Positions 24,281-36,304 of a stretch of DNA of 64,000 nt are shown piece after piece (positions within the stretch are counted from its first letter, which is position 1; each line of letters opens with the position of its first letter). A program made the position numbers and the translations under genes. Under the pieces are notes generated by a model. The model was given only the letters and a program-made list of their open reading frames with translations. It did not search any database and was not told where the DNA came from. This stretch comes from Areca catechu (taxonomy: Eukaryota; Streptophyta; Magnoliopsida; Arecales; Arecaceae), in NCBI GenBank assembly GCA_021397845.1, contig CM038052.1, forward strand, positions 34,828,449 through 34,892,448. The letters run 5' to 3'.

Positions 24281-25222
24281 TTGATGCTAGCCAAAAAACT
24301 GAACTTAGAAGAAGAGGCTCATACTGAGACTAACCTCATGAAAGAACCTGAGCTCGAAATAGGTATTGATGCCGATTCAAATCTGAATGAGAAAGATAAA
24401 GGAAGAAAGATAGTAGATGAGTTGCCCGATACATATAAACCTAGAGTTCCATTCCCTTCAGCCCTAGAAGCTGGTTCTCCATGCAAAAGCCACGGAGCAC
24501 GTAACAAGGAATTGATGAAATTATTCAAGCAAGTACATATTAATTTACCACTTTTTGATGTAATTCAGCATGTTCTGGCTTACGCTAAATTTCTCAAGAA
24601 ACTTTGTATCCTAAAACATGAGTCACGTAGTATGAAAAGAATTGTATTATCTGAGGATGTAATTATAGTCCTGTTAAACCAATTACCTTAGAAAATGAAA
24701 GATCCTGGTGCTCCTTTGATTTCCTGTATTATAGGAGGCATCACCTTTGATCGAGTCTTATTGGATTTAAGAGCTAGCATGAACCTTCTTTCAACCTTAA
24801 TTTATAAAAAAATTGGGATAAGAAAACTAAAACCTACGTCAGTCATCCTACAACTAGCAGATAGATCTGTTAAGACTCTTCATGGTTTGATTGAGGATGC
24901 TGTAGTTAGAGTAAACCAGTGTTATTTTCCAGTAGACTTCCTTATACTTGACATGGAACCATCCCAAGAGCTAAATCAGAACCCCATAATTTTAGGTCAA
25001 CTATTCTTAGCCATTGATCAAAAGGTAAAAATTAATATTTTTAATGCCTCAAAATTTATTCAAAAGGAGGAAAGTTGTTATGTGATTGATCAGATAGATG
25101 AAATAATTGAGTCTAAGACCTCCTCCAATTTGATGGATGATAATGAGCTTAATGAAGAAACCCAAGTTCAGGAGGTGAATGTCCTGCTCGATCCACCTCA
25201 CCCATCACATTCACGACCTTAG
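24281..25222 (+). pseudogene. Protease and linker remnant, Athila-like
   Basis: The linker has the PFPSALE and ELMKLFKQVHINLPLFD-type segments seen between Athila gag and protease. It stops at 24,689, and the protease frame continues from about 24,695. The active-site region reads LLDLRASMNLL where an aspartic protease should have D-x-G-A-S, so the glycine is replaced by arginine. LQLADRSVKTLHG and the ILGQLFLA end follow. This protease would process Gag-Pol; here the substitution and the stop would disable it. Confidence 0.75.
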
Positions 25223-25529
25223 TCAATGACAACTGAACCTTTACCTGATTTAGGAACTGCACCATATGTCCTTCGACTCAGGTTCCACTATAATTAGAAT
25301 TAAAACCTTTGCTCGAATCACTCAAATTTGTATTCTTAGGACCCGAGAAAACTCTACCAGTAATCATTGCTTCTAACCTAACCCATGAGTAGGAAGATCA
25401 ATTAATGGATGTTCTAAAGATACATAAGGAGGCCATAAGTTGGACCGTTGTTGACTTGAAAGGTATTAGTCTATCAATTTGCATGCATCGCATTTATACA
25501 AAGGATAATGCCAAACCAATCTAAGAAAT

Positions 25530-26820
25530 GCAAAGATGGCTCAACCTAAATATGCAAGAAGTGGTCAAGAAGGAAGTAATTAAATGGTTAGATATTGGTA
25601 TCATTTATTCCATTTCTGACAGCCATTGGGTAAGTCCCACTTAAGTTGTTCCCAAGAAATTTGGACTCACGGTTGTCGTACCGACCAAGGGGATCTAGTG
25701 CCAACAAGACTTTCCATTGTGTGGCATGTCTGTATCGATTATTGAAAACTTAATGCAGCCACTTGCAAAGACCACTTCCCCTTACCTTTTATTGACCAAA
25801 TTTTGGAGAGACTAGCTGGCTAATGATATCTCTACTTTTTAGATGGATACTCTGGATATAATCAAGTAGCAATCTATCTAGGAGACCAAGAAAAGATCAC
25901 TTTCACCTGTTCCTATGGAAACTTTGCTTTTCATAGAATGCCCTATGGATTGTGTAATGCACTTTCAACCTTTCAAAGATGCATGATATCGATTTTCTAG
26001 GATATTGTGGGAGATTTCTTGAAAATTTTCATAGATGACTTTTCAATCTTTGGAGAATCTTTTAAGAGTCGCCTTAACAATTTAAAGAAGATATTAAAAT
26101 GATGCATTGAGGCCAATCTAGTTTTAAGCTGGGAGAAAAGTCATTTCATGGTTCAAGAAGGGATCGTCCTACGGTATATTATGTCAGAAAGGGGGATTGA
26201 GGTTGATAGAGCTAAGGTTGAATTAATTTCTAAACTTCCTCCACCCAATTCTGTCAAGTAGATTCGATCTTTTCTTGGCCATATAGGATTCTATCGTTGC
26301 TTCATCAAAGGCTTTTCTAAAATATCCCATCCTTTATGTAATATGCTCATTAGGGATATCTTGTTTAACTTTGATGAAGACTGTCTTATAGCCTATGAGT
26401 TTTTAAAAGAAGCTGTGACCAAAGCCCCGATCATCCAATCCCCATATTGGTTACTACCTTTTGAAATAATGTGTGACACTTCAGACTATGCCATAAGAGC
26501 TATTTTGGGCCAAAGGGTAAACAAATATCCTACATTAATTTATTATACCAGCAAAACTCTAAATGAAGCCCAAAAGAATTATACAACCACTGAAAAAGAG
26601 TTACTAGCTATAGTGTTTGCCTTGGAAAAATTTTGATCTTATTTATTAGGGTCCAAGATCATGATTTATTCAGATCACTCAGCTTTGAGATACCTGCTCT
26701 CAAAGAAAGATGCTAAACCATGCTTAATTAGATGGACCTTGATGCTACAAGAATTTGATATTGAAATTCGAGATAAGAAGGGATCAGAAAATATTATAGC
26801 AGAACATCTATCTAGAATCC
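25530..26820 (+). pseudogene. Reverse transcriptase and RNase H remnant, Athila-like
   Basis: Segments in shifting frames include VVPKKFG, HFPLPFIDQILERLAG, YGNFAFHRMPYGLCNA and FIDDFSIFG (near 26,028) with the two catalytic aspartates. The connection SFLGHIGFYRCFIKGFSKIS follows. RNase H runs from 26,343 with CDTSDYA, YYTSKTLNEAQKNYTTTEKE and YSDHSALRYLLSKKDAKP. Stops at several points, for instance near 26,634, break it. The domain order is normal. Confidence 0.82.
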
Positions 26821-27039
26821 TAGTTGAAGATTATGAATCTACATTAATTGAAGAATCTTTTCCTAATGAGCAACTCCTAGCAGTTTCACATACAAAGGCC
26901 CCTTGGTTTGCAGATATAGTTAATTATTTAGTAGTTGGACAAGTTCCTGATGACTGGTCTAAGAATGAAAAGGATAGATTCTTTGCTCAAATCAAGTATT
27001 ATTTTTGAGAATATCTAGAACTTTTTCAAATTTGTGCTA

Positions 27040-28117
27040 ATCAGATCATCGTAGATGTGTCCCTGAGTCTGAACAACTAAGTATCTTAAATTTTTGTCAC
27101 ACTCTTGCTTGCAGAGGACACTTCTATGGTAGAAAAACTGTAGCTAAGGTGTTACAAAGTGGATTTTACTGGCTTACATTATTTAAGGATGCCCATATTT
27201 TTAGTCAAGAATGTTCCAAATGTCAAGCATTAAAAAATATTTCAAGAAAAGACATGATGCCTTTAAACTCCATCTTGATAGTTGAAATCTTTGATGTTTG
27301 GGAAATTGATTTCATGGGACCCTTTCCACCCTCCAATGGTTTTAAATATATTTTGGTAGCTATCGATTATGTTTCTAAGTGGATTGAAGCAATGGCAAAC
27401 CGAACCAATGAACATAAGGTAGTTATCATATTTGTTCAAAAGAATATCTTTTCTAGGTTCAGATTTTCACGTGCCATCAATAACGATGGAGGTATCCATT
27501 TCACAAACTACCAGTTTCGAATGTTACTACGAAGATATGGGATCACACATAAGGTAGCCATACCGTACCACCCACAAACTAATGGTCAGGTAGAAGTGTC
27601 TAATAGGGAGATCAAGAACATCCTATAAAAGACTATTAGGCCTGATCGTAAAGACTAGTTGGAATGAATAGATGATGAATTATGGGCCTACATGACAGCT
27701 TATAAGAATCTTATTGGTATGTCTCCCTATAGACTAATTTATGGAAAAGCATGTCATCTTCCAGTAGAACTTGAACATAAAGCATATTGGGCAATCAAGC
27801 AATTAAATTTTGATTTGAAACAAGCTGGTTCTAATCAGATGTTACAGCTAAAGGAACTGAATGAACTGAGATGAGAGGCCTATGAAAATTTATGCATCTA
27901 TAAAGAAAAAATGAAAGCCTTTCATGATAAACACATCTCTAGGAAGACCTTTAAGCCTAATCAACAAGTATGGTTATTTAATTCAAGGCTTCGATTATTT
28001 CTTGGAAAACTGAGATCTAGATGGGATGGACCTTACATAGTAAATCAAGTGTTCCCCCATGGTGCAGTCAAGATTCTTGATCTTAGGATAGGATTTTTTT
28101 TAAAGGTAAATGGTTAA
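27040..28117 (+). pseudogene. Integrase remnant, Athila-like
   Basis: The N-terminal zinc-binding region has CHTLACRGHFYGRKT and CSKCQAL. The core has WEIDFMGPF, NNDGG where S/T-D-N-G is usual, and HPQTNGQVEVSNREIK, so all three acidic residues of the DDE triad can still be seen. The C-terminal part reads FHDKHISRKTF and FPHGAVKI before a stop at 28,116. Internal stops occur near 27,626 and 27,872. Confidence 0.82.
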
Positions 28118-29286
28118 CGATTAAAACCATATATTGAAGGGATATCATCAAATCAAACCATTGATCAAGTAACATTAACTGATCTATACTAAACTAAGTT
28201 GCTATGTGTTTGGCTGAAGATATTAAACTTAGCACTTATTGAGAGGCAACCTAATCTTTTCATTGATTTTTGTTTTAGTAATTTTTGTAGGAATAATGGA
28301 CCACTCTTTATAGATGCACCTAAAACTCAAGATGTATATCTAGTCCAGGTGGTACCTCTCCTTGTCTTACATTCATATCCTAATTTTTTCTTACTTCATT
28401 GAGGATAATAAAAATTAAGTTAGGGGGTAAGGGAAAACTTTTTGAAAAAATATTTTAAAATACCGTGGTAATCTTTAAAAAAATTTAAAAAAAATTTAAA
28501 CCATATGTTATGAAAGAGATTCTTGAGCAAAATAGACTAAGAAAAGGTAATAGAGTTAGAAAGTATGTACTAATTACTGTAACAAGCAAAGGAGTAGATT
28601 AGCTAGTCAAACTTTTAGCAGCCTACTTAGGTCAGCTAAAGGCTATTAGTACTTCCTTCGCACATATACACTGGCAAGGTAAACTAGGTAATAATTGTAA
28701 GGTTAATTGAAGATTCAACTATTACTGAAAATTGGTAATTGATATACACCTCATTAAAAGAAACTTGAATTTGAGAAAAGAGCTACCTACCTAAAAAATT
28801 TAAAAAAATAATTAAAAAAAGAAAGAAAAAAGGCAAGTTCTAAACATTGGTTTTCTAACGAGTAACCAGGCACCTTTGTCTAAGTAAGCATTGTTGTTCA
28901 TGTCAGAAAGTGGGCAGTGTAAAGATATCATAAAAAAAATCAGGTAGTTTGAAAGCTACCTCTGTACATGTATTTAAATTGAGGGTGTATTGAAAATTGA
29001 CCAAAGTAGGTGATAGGTGAAGATACCATTATTTCTTACAAGCTAGTACCGAAATACTAAGTTACCTATCACAAGCACAAGTGTTGTAGATCTTTGGATG
29101 AACTCTAAGAAAGTTTCTAATAGTTCTGACTACGAAATTTATTTCAAAAACTCAATACTTAGTGATACTAGCTAGCTTCTTTCAACCTTAAGCCTAGATC
29201 TAATTTTGCAAAGGAGGATCTTAGTGATACATGATTTGATTTTAATTATAGTGCTAAGGGACTAGCAATGATTAAGTTGGAGGGTA
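28118..29286 (+). other. Athila-like 3' non-coding region and polypurine tract
   Basis: AT-rich stretch. It starts with a short tail resembling the conserved ERQPNLF segment downstream of Athila pol (about 28,240). No envelope-like frame is detectable. It ends in AAGTTGGAGGG, a purine-rich run one to two bases before the 3' LTR. Confidence 0.6.
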
Positions 29287-30862
29287 TGATAAGTTTATTA
29301 ATTATCTTAATTTAACCATTAAAATAAATATTTATTATTTTATATTTATGTAGAATTGATACTTTTATTAATATTTTATAGAAAAGAAGTATATAGATTG
29401 AAAAAACTTGATTTTTGAAGTCCAACGGCATAGACGATACTCAAATTAAAGTTCAAATGGATCCGGAATCAAAATTTCAAAGTTAATAAAGAAATTACAT
29501 GAATACTAAAGCAGCCAGTCCACCATGGACCGACTGCTTGGTTCATAAATGCCAGAACGGTCCACTAGCAGCCATTGCTGTCGGTCCACAAACCTTATCC
29601 ATGGACCATAAAGCGATTCTGGCACCACTACCGTCACCAGTCACCGTCCGTTGTTGGAGGAAATACTGGATCTGTGCCCCTCGCTGTCGGGAGCTGCATA
29701 ATGGCTGGAAAAGCCACTGACCACCTTCCAGTCATGTCCCTTTTCCCCTCTATTTGGTCCTTGCTTGCTGCCACTGACAATGTCACCCTTCACCATCGCC
29801 TGAGCCATCCTGTGATGCCGGCACGGTTGCTGCCCACTACCAGAGAAGCTCCCAAGGTGCTAGATCCACCCTCTTTAATCAGCTTTCTTCCCATCCACCA
29901 TTGATCCTCTCTACCACTGTTGCCCATCACTACCACCTACCATCGCCTGCCGCCTCGCGTTGCCGACTGTCCGATGGGGAAAAGCAAGTCCTCCAAATTC
30001 TGGTGGGAGAGGGGGATCTAGAGAATTCGGGATGCGGTAGGAGTCCGGATCATACTCTATTTGCCCGAGAAAGAAGAAGCTACCTCGATCCATCATGCAA
30101 CACATCAGATGGCTAAGAATTCCTTGCATGATATTAAGCTGATGTTAAGTCTGATTGACTCCAAATTTGACTCGGAGGAAGCCCTAAACAAGCTGTATTT
30201 AAAGGACCTCTGGGCTAAGCAAAAATCATGCTGGAGATAGTGGGGTACAGGATAGAGGGCATTACTTGGGTTATAGGTTGGCCTCTAAGAGCGAGGTATC
30301 TTGGAGGAGAGTGCTATCCCTACACCATCTTCGAGTTGTCTTCATCTTCAAGATCCAAAACTAGAGAGGAAGAAGTAGAGAAGCCCAGTTTGCTGTCAGA
30401 AGTACAAAGGAAGAAGGAAGCTTGTCGATCGTCTTCCTGACAAAGCTGCGCTGATCTACTTCCAACCTCTATTCTAGCTTTCTTTATAATTGTTTTTAGT
30501 TTCATTCAATTATACTTTTAATTTCTTGTAGTAGAATCCTAGTTTCATTAATATTCAGTTTAGTTTTTTATAATTTAAAATTTTGTCTTTTACTTTCCTT
30601 GCAAGTAGATGCTAAGATCTGACTAACGGATTGAGCATACCAAGTTTTCATTCTTTATTATACTTTGATTCTCCATTTTACTAGCTTAAAACTATTTTTT
30701 TCTTTATTTTATAAAAATCAAAGATTTTAAACTATCCTACGTACTACCTTCTTCATGGATTCAACCCGACTCATCCTCTCTATGTGTTTTTACTTTTACT
30801 TAAAAGTCGGTTAATTAAACTAATAGTTGCGATGTCTTAACAACAAAATCGTGATCCTATCA
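29287..30862 (+). repeat. 3' LTR, Athila-like
   Basis: Begins TGATAAGTTTATTAATTATC after the purine tract and ends CCTATCA, followed by the TSD copy GACAT. Differences from the 5' LTR are scattered throughout, so the insertion is not recent. Confidence 0.88.
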
Positions 30863-30879
30863 GACATCCACTATAGTCC

Positions 30880-31330
30880 TCTAACCTTTCAAACTGCATG
30901 GCACTCCTCAGACTCTTCCAAGGCTTGACTCCCAATTATCCCAATCTGGGAGTGGCCACCACATCTTCTAAGCACTTTGCAATCCTCTAACCATCCAACT
31001 ACAAGGCACTCCTCGGACTCTTCCAAGGCTTGACTCCTGATTGCCCCAATCTGAGAGCAGCCACTACATTCATGAGCTCTTTTGGTGGTCCTCTAACCTT
31101 CAACTTCGGCTATCCTTTGACCTTCAACTTTGGCTGACAATCCTTGTAGAACTCCTCGGACTCTTCCAAGGCTTAACTCCTAATTATCCTAATATGAGAG
31201 TGGCCACTACTTCTGCCAAAGCATCCTCCTTTAATTCACTGCTAACAATATAAAATGGCACTCCTTGGATTACATCCAAGGCTTAACTCCTGTCCAACTA
31301 GATCTAGGAGCGGCCCACCCGATGAGTCCC
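30880..31330. repeat. Imperfect tandem repeat, 107-142 bp units
   Basis: The motif ACTCCTCGGACTCTTCCAAG, followed by GCTTGACTCC and later GAG-GTGGCCAC, recurs near 30,901, 31,008, 31,150 and 31,257. It belongs to the internal region of the LARD-like element and has no evident coding role. Confidence 0.65.
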
Positions 31331-31829
31331 TTCGAGCAACTCTTTCTTAAATGCTTGATCTTACTTTGTACCCACCTTATGGCCTTGTGGTAATTTTGAC
31401 CTTTCTATTCAACACCATACATTTAGGCTTTCCACACCGCACCGATGCCAAGTACTAACAAGTCGCCTCCATGTCTCTATGCCATCTCATACCAACACAA
31501 ATCCATAGCTACTTCCAAGTGAAACCCTGATATTTGATCAAGGTGACTTCTACATTGCTTGAGTCCCTTAACATAGCAGTCTTCACTCCGAGCACCAAAT
31601 GTCTGTCTATATAGAACCGCTATTCATGCTGCTTCCTGGCATACTCAACCTATCTTAACTGCCTTTTATGTCTTCACCCCGAGTCAATAGTACCAATGCA
31701 AGGCTACCCCACAGGCTTGCCTCACTCCTCTGACTCCAATACCTCAACACCCTCTTACATCTGACATCTGAGCCTGAACTTGCCTCATAGCATGTCTAAC
31801 ACTAGTGCCTCTGCACCATGGCCACCTAG

Positions 31830-32045
31830 GCCAACAACTACCTCTAGTACCTCGTCTTTCTTGTGCCTTCACCCTGAGAGCAATTCCATCACCTCTAGTA
31901 CCTCGACTTTCCATGCCTTCACCTTAAGAGTAGTTCAGTACCTCTAGTATCTTGGCTTTCCTGTGCCTTCACCCTAAGAGTAGTTCCACTATCTCTAGTA
32001 CCTCGGCTTTCCATGCCTTCACCCTGAGAGCAGTTCCATGAAGTT
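31830..32045. repeat. Tandem repeat, about 55-bp units, four copies
   Basis: Units beginning CCTCTAGTACCTCGGCTTTC and continuing GCCTTCACCCTGAGAG start near 31,832, 31,891, 31,937 and 31,992. The array is in the internal region of the LARD-like element. Confidence 0.75.
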
Positions 32046-32611
32046 TAGTTCAAATTTGTCATTCATGTGCTTCCATGCCACAGTCTCCCACATAAGAGAT
32101 GGCTCTTTCCAAATGTTCCACATCTTTGTGCACCTAGGTTCCTCGACTCTCTAAAACTTTTTCTCGGCCTACACTTATAAAATTTGGATACTACATCCTC
32201 CTCTGCACTATAGACACACCATAGTACCTCAGTCCATTTCTCTAACTCTATCTTTGTGCAAACTCTGGTCCCACAAGATGCTCTACCATACAATTGTACA
32301 TATAGCTCAAGTGCTTTAGCATTCATTAGCACTCTTCACCTTGAATCCCATCCTGTAGCCACAAACTAGTAGACTTTTACATTTACGGGCTTCTATCCAT
32401 GCATGCAATCGATATGCAACCTTAAGCATTCAACACCGAGCACATCATCTTTGCAATTTGCTCCCCCTCTCTGAGTCTTTACACCCACAACAAACTTAGA
32501 CATCCATCTCCGTAGACACTAGACTTCCAACACTCTCTAGATCTTCTACTGCTTTGGATATCCTCGAATCAGCAACTACAATAAGCATAATGTCGACTAT
32601 CAACTGAGCAA

Positions 32612-32630
32612 CCTTTGCTATGATATCAAC
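32612..32630 (-). other. Primer-binding site of the LARD-like element
   Basis: On the minus strand, TTGATATCATAGCAAAGG lies one base from the 5' LTR and matches the initiator-Met type TGGTATCAGAGC core with two or three changes. Confidence 0.65.
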
Positions 32631-35600
32631 TATCACGGGATGAGTATTTTCTGACTCAAACACCCGTGCGGTGCCCTGGCATGCCACACATTAAGGCTAG
32701 CCCTTCTGAGTCCTTCCTCATATATACATATAAACGTGTAGTAGTCCAGCCATATAGCCATGCATGCACCTCCATACCCCTACCTAGCAATACTATCGAA
32801 CTGAACATATGCGACACTCTCAAGTGCTTGAAAGAAACCCGACCCTCAGGTCAACTATGATACTCATGCATACCTCAGTGCCTTAACATTAAACTCTTTC
32901 TAAGAGTGCTTCACAACTCAACACCTTTATGCCAACTTGATAGCTTTGCCCCACAAGCCAAGTACTACTCACCCGAGATATCTCAAATCTTCAAATACTT
33001 CCATACCATGACATAACCACTATGTCACTGATCCGCAAGCTTCTATGCTATCCTTTAGAAATACACAGACCAAACTCACATGACATGACCATGCAATGCC
33101 TCCACTCTGCATGAGGCTCAGGTAAACCATCTCTAGTGTCACCTAGCTGACCCGCCAAGCTGACATGTCCCATAACCCCACAAAGCTATGATTGATCAGG
33201 CACATCCAAAGCTCTCCCAGGTTCTGCCATCCAAGCTCTCCCACAAGCTCTTGTGCCATGATCCCGATCTTGTATCCTCAGCATGGCTTCTCATCAATGG
33301 CCATAATGCTCAATAATATTCACGGGCTACTCGCACATCATTATGCATTGCCATGGTCTTGAAGACCCATAACCATACGTCCAATATTCTATGTCCATGG
33401 CCTGTTTGCACCTTATGCACTGCCATGATATTGGCATCTAAGTCTGTCTATCAAGTAAATATCTTTGATCGACTAATCCTTGCATCTCATTGTCCTCTCC
33501 TCGTTATGACCCTCTTGGCCATCCTTGATCCTTGGTCCAGCTCTAAGGCATATACCTTGATCAAAATTCCATATGCCACACTTGAACTCCATGGCCAACT
33601 GGCTCCCATGGATCCCCGCAAGATGTCACCCCGCAATGCTCACGAGACTTGCCTATTTGGAAGGCCAAACCTTGCTCGATTGGTCCTTTATCACCTCATC
33701 ATTCCATCACTAAGATCAAGAACACATAAAGTAGCCTAGACAATTCTTCAAGGCTCAATCTCTTGGAAATCCTCATCCCCATATAATTAGCCAGCTCGTC
33801 CGATCAGCATTACCCTGAATGTCTCCATGCGAGACAATTCAGGCATGGCACTGCCTTGCCTCACAACCATGCCTTGGCGAACCCATACGCTACGGGTTTG
33901 GAGGAGTCGGGAATACGGGCAAATCCTTGCATTCCTCCTCAAAACCAAGAGGATTCCTTGAGTCTCAACACATGCTGATAAGTCTATTAAATATCTCAAT
34001 TTAAACAATAAAATGAATAAAATTGATCTATATTTCTTAAAAATTGATATTTTTATTAGTGTTTTGTAGAAAAGGAGTCAATAAATAAAAAGAGCTTGAT
34101 TTTTAAAATCTAACAGCATAAATAGTTTTAAATCAGAGTTCAAATAGGCCTAGAATTAAGAAAAATCTATATATTAACTTTTAGCATGGATTTTAAAGTA
34201 GCCGGTCCATGGTGGACTGGCCGCTCGGTCTATAGAAGCAGGCTGCGGTCCATGGTGGCCATTGAATGTAGTCTACGGAGTCATTTTGTGGACCATCTTC
34301 CTTCTCGAGTCTGATCCTCACCGGAGAAGCCATCGGAGACACAGTCGCTGGCCAAAAAGGCTTTCGAGAACCCATCCATGGTCAGCGAAAGCACTGGAAA
34401 GACATCCTTGACACCATCCTCCACCATCTTCTTCCACCGTTTGATTGCCCAAAACTACCATGCTAGCCACCATCACCATCCCCGATCTGGCCATTCTCGA
34501 GATGCCACCATGCCCATCACCAACCAGCCTTCTTCCTATCTTCATCATTGTCAGCCTCCCCACTATCATTGTCACTTCCCTTAGCTTGAGACCACCACTA
34601 GCCATGGTCTTCTTTTTTGCTTGAGCTATTGCCCACCATTGCCAACCATTCTTTCCATCATCCCAAGAACCCTCTTCCCCATCACCATGGCCAGACTCTA
34701 TTGCCTTCCTTCCTCATGACCATCCTCCCACCATTACTCTCTGTTCTCTTTGTTCACCACCGCTTCTCGTCCACAGTTAGAGGAAGGTGATGACAGCATC
34801 GTCGGTGAGCAGAAACCATTCCAGCAATGATGGTCTATGGCCCCAGGGCGGCATCTACGAGCAAAGATGGTTGGGGTGATTTGGAACAGGAAGCATGGCC
34901 ATTCATTCATGGCAAGGATTCAATCTAAGTGAAGATCTAATGGTTGATATGGATTCCTACTTGATAAAGGACTTGGACTCGTGAATCAGGTAGTGATCTT
35001 TGCAAACCAATGGCAGAGAACCACTAAGACAAATTCGACAACCCCAGTTCATTCCTATTTCATTTAAGAGTGTATGCTATGGATTTTGATGAGATTTCAA
35101 GCATATGATCATGATCAAATGGCTAGAATAAGTCTAGAACATCAAAGCCTAATTTTAAGTTATTTCTTCTTCTAGTTTGAATGGGATTCAACCTATTTAA
35201 AGCTCAATAAAATGGAAACTATGGAGAAGAAAGGAACAGGGAGCCATGAGCACAGCCAGCCATAATATAATTTTTATTTTCTTTTGTAATTTAGTTCTAG
35301 GCTTGGAGAGAGAGGGAGGGGAGTAAAGACAAAGAATTCTTTAAGAGAGGAGGTGCCGTGGTAGAGCTTTGAATCATCAAGAAGATGTATCCAAGAGCCA
35401 TGCTTGATTGAGGTGCAGTCTATAGAGAAGTACAAGTTTCTATACTTAAGATTTTATATTTTTTCTACTCTATGCAATTGAATAAAGCTTTTTATTTCTT
35501 TTAAACTCTCTTCTATTTGATTTTCTAAAATTAATTATCTATAGGTGGGACAGATCATGATCTTGACACGATATGGTCCATGCTCAACATAGATAATTAA

Positions 35601-36287
35601 TTCTAGGATTTTATTCAGTATCTTATTATGATCTATTTGACTCAATCGTTGGATAGTCTATACTTGTGGGATGAGCCATGATCTTAATAGGATATGGTTT
35701 GTACTTAGCAAGATAGCCTATACTAGATATTAGTTTGAAAGATTCTGAAATAATTATGAATTTTGGTTACTTGGATTGGAACAAGTACAGAATTTATGTA
35801 TGTGATTACCTGAAGATATCTTTTTATCATATAAATCTCTCGATCTTATATGTAATTTAAATTAATTAGTTTTAATTAAACCATCATCTACCTTTTAAAA
35901 ATCTAAATATTTATTTCCTTCTTTACTTTCTTCATGAAATAATTATCCTTGATCTTCGAGGATACGATCCCTACTCTTCCTAGTTATAATAGTGAGTTAG
36001 GTTTTTATTTTTGACCATCCACAACAGCGATCACATATCTTGGCAAACCATCGTCATGCCAAATATGAAGCCTCTCGAACTCCCTGATATCATGCTATGA
36101 CTATGCCATTCCTTGGCTAACCGTTGCTCCTCTCACTACCCTAACAAGGCATCCAGCTAAACTCTACCCCAAGGGTTCCAAGGTATCGAGGAGCATTATA
36201 AATTTTGGGCCATGTCAACCCTTCATAGCATCGTTCCATGCCCATGTCGACACCCCTTGTGATAAGCCAATGGCTAAGTTCGTGTCA
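32631..36287 (-). repeat. 5' LTR of the LARD-like element, split by a solo LTR
   Basis: The left piece 32,631-33,975 and right piece 36,039-36,287 together align with 18,037-19,630. The break coincides with an inserted TG...CA element and its 5-bp duplication. Confidence 0.8.
33976..36033 (+). mobile_element. Solo LTR related to the Athila-like LTR
   Basis: It starts TGATAAGTCTATTAAATATC and shares the opening 200 bp with the Athila-like LTRs, including GTTTTGTAGAAAAG and CAGAGTTCAAATAGGCC. It ends CAGCGATCA. The flanking five bases are CATGC and CATAT, and the intact LTR copy at 19,390 shows CATGT there, so each flank carries one change from the original site. There is no internal region, so unequal recombination between LTRs probably removed it. 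Length is 2,058 bp. A roughly 124-bp internal repeat (GATCATGATCTTGACA-type, near 35,545 and 35,668) is present. Confidence 0.82.
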
Positions 36288-36304
36288 TTATGGCAGGGCA
36301 GTCC

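Larger units (their letters stand above)
19871..30862 (+). mobile_element. Athila-like Ty3/gypsy element, degenerate full length
   Basis: It has LTRs at 19,871-21,417 and 29,287-30,862, a primer site, then gag, protease, reverse transcriptase, RNase H and integrase remnants in that order. A long non-coding 3' region of about 1.1 kb and a purine tract follow. Flanks GATAT (19,866-19,870) and GACAT (30,863-30,867) are a 5-bp TSD with one change. Protein segments resemble the Athila clade more than chromoviruses, and no chromodomain is present. Length is 11.0 kb, normal for Athila. Many stops make it inactive. It sits in the internal region of the LARD-like element. Confidence 0.88.
18037..36287 (-). 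mobile_element. Non-autonomous LTR retroelement (LARD-like), minus strand
   Basis: Two LTRs of equal length, about 1,594 bp once the solo LTR is removed, lie at 18,037-19,630 and at 32,631-33,975 plus 36,039-36,287. A polypurine tract flanks the left LTR and a Met-tRNA-type primer site flanks the right one, both read on the minus strand. The internal part is only about 2 kb (19,631-19,870 plus 30,863-32,630). It holds tandem repeats and no gag or pol, so the element relied on proteins made elsewhere. No matching TSD was found (CTTGC on the left, TTATG on the right), which could mean an edge misplaced by a few bases or later rearrangement. Confidence 0.75.

Noticed and set aside
28118..29286. 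Envelope-like gene of the Athila-like element
   Set aside because: Some Athila elements carry one, but this 1.1-kb region is AT-rich and has no frame with membrane segments or a signal peptide.
32063..32332. Minus-strand frame of 89 codons in the LARD-like interior
   Set aside because: Cysteine-rich sequence without a recognisable domain, partly overlapping tandem repeats. Not supported as a gene.
18032..36292. Target duplication of the LARD-like element
   Set aside because: Flanking pentamers CTTGC and TTATG do not match. I do not claim a TSD for this element.
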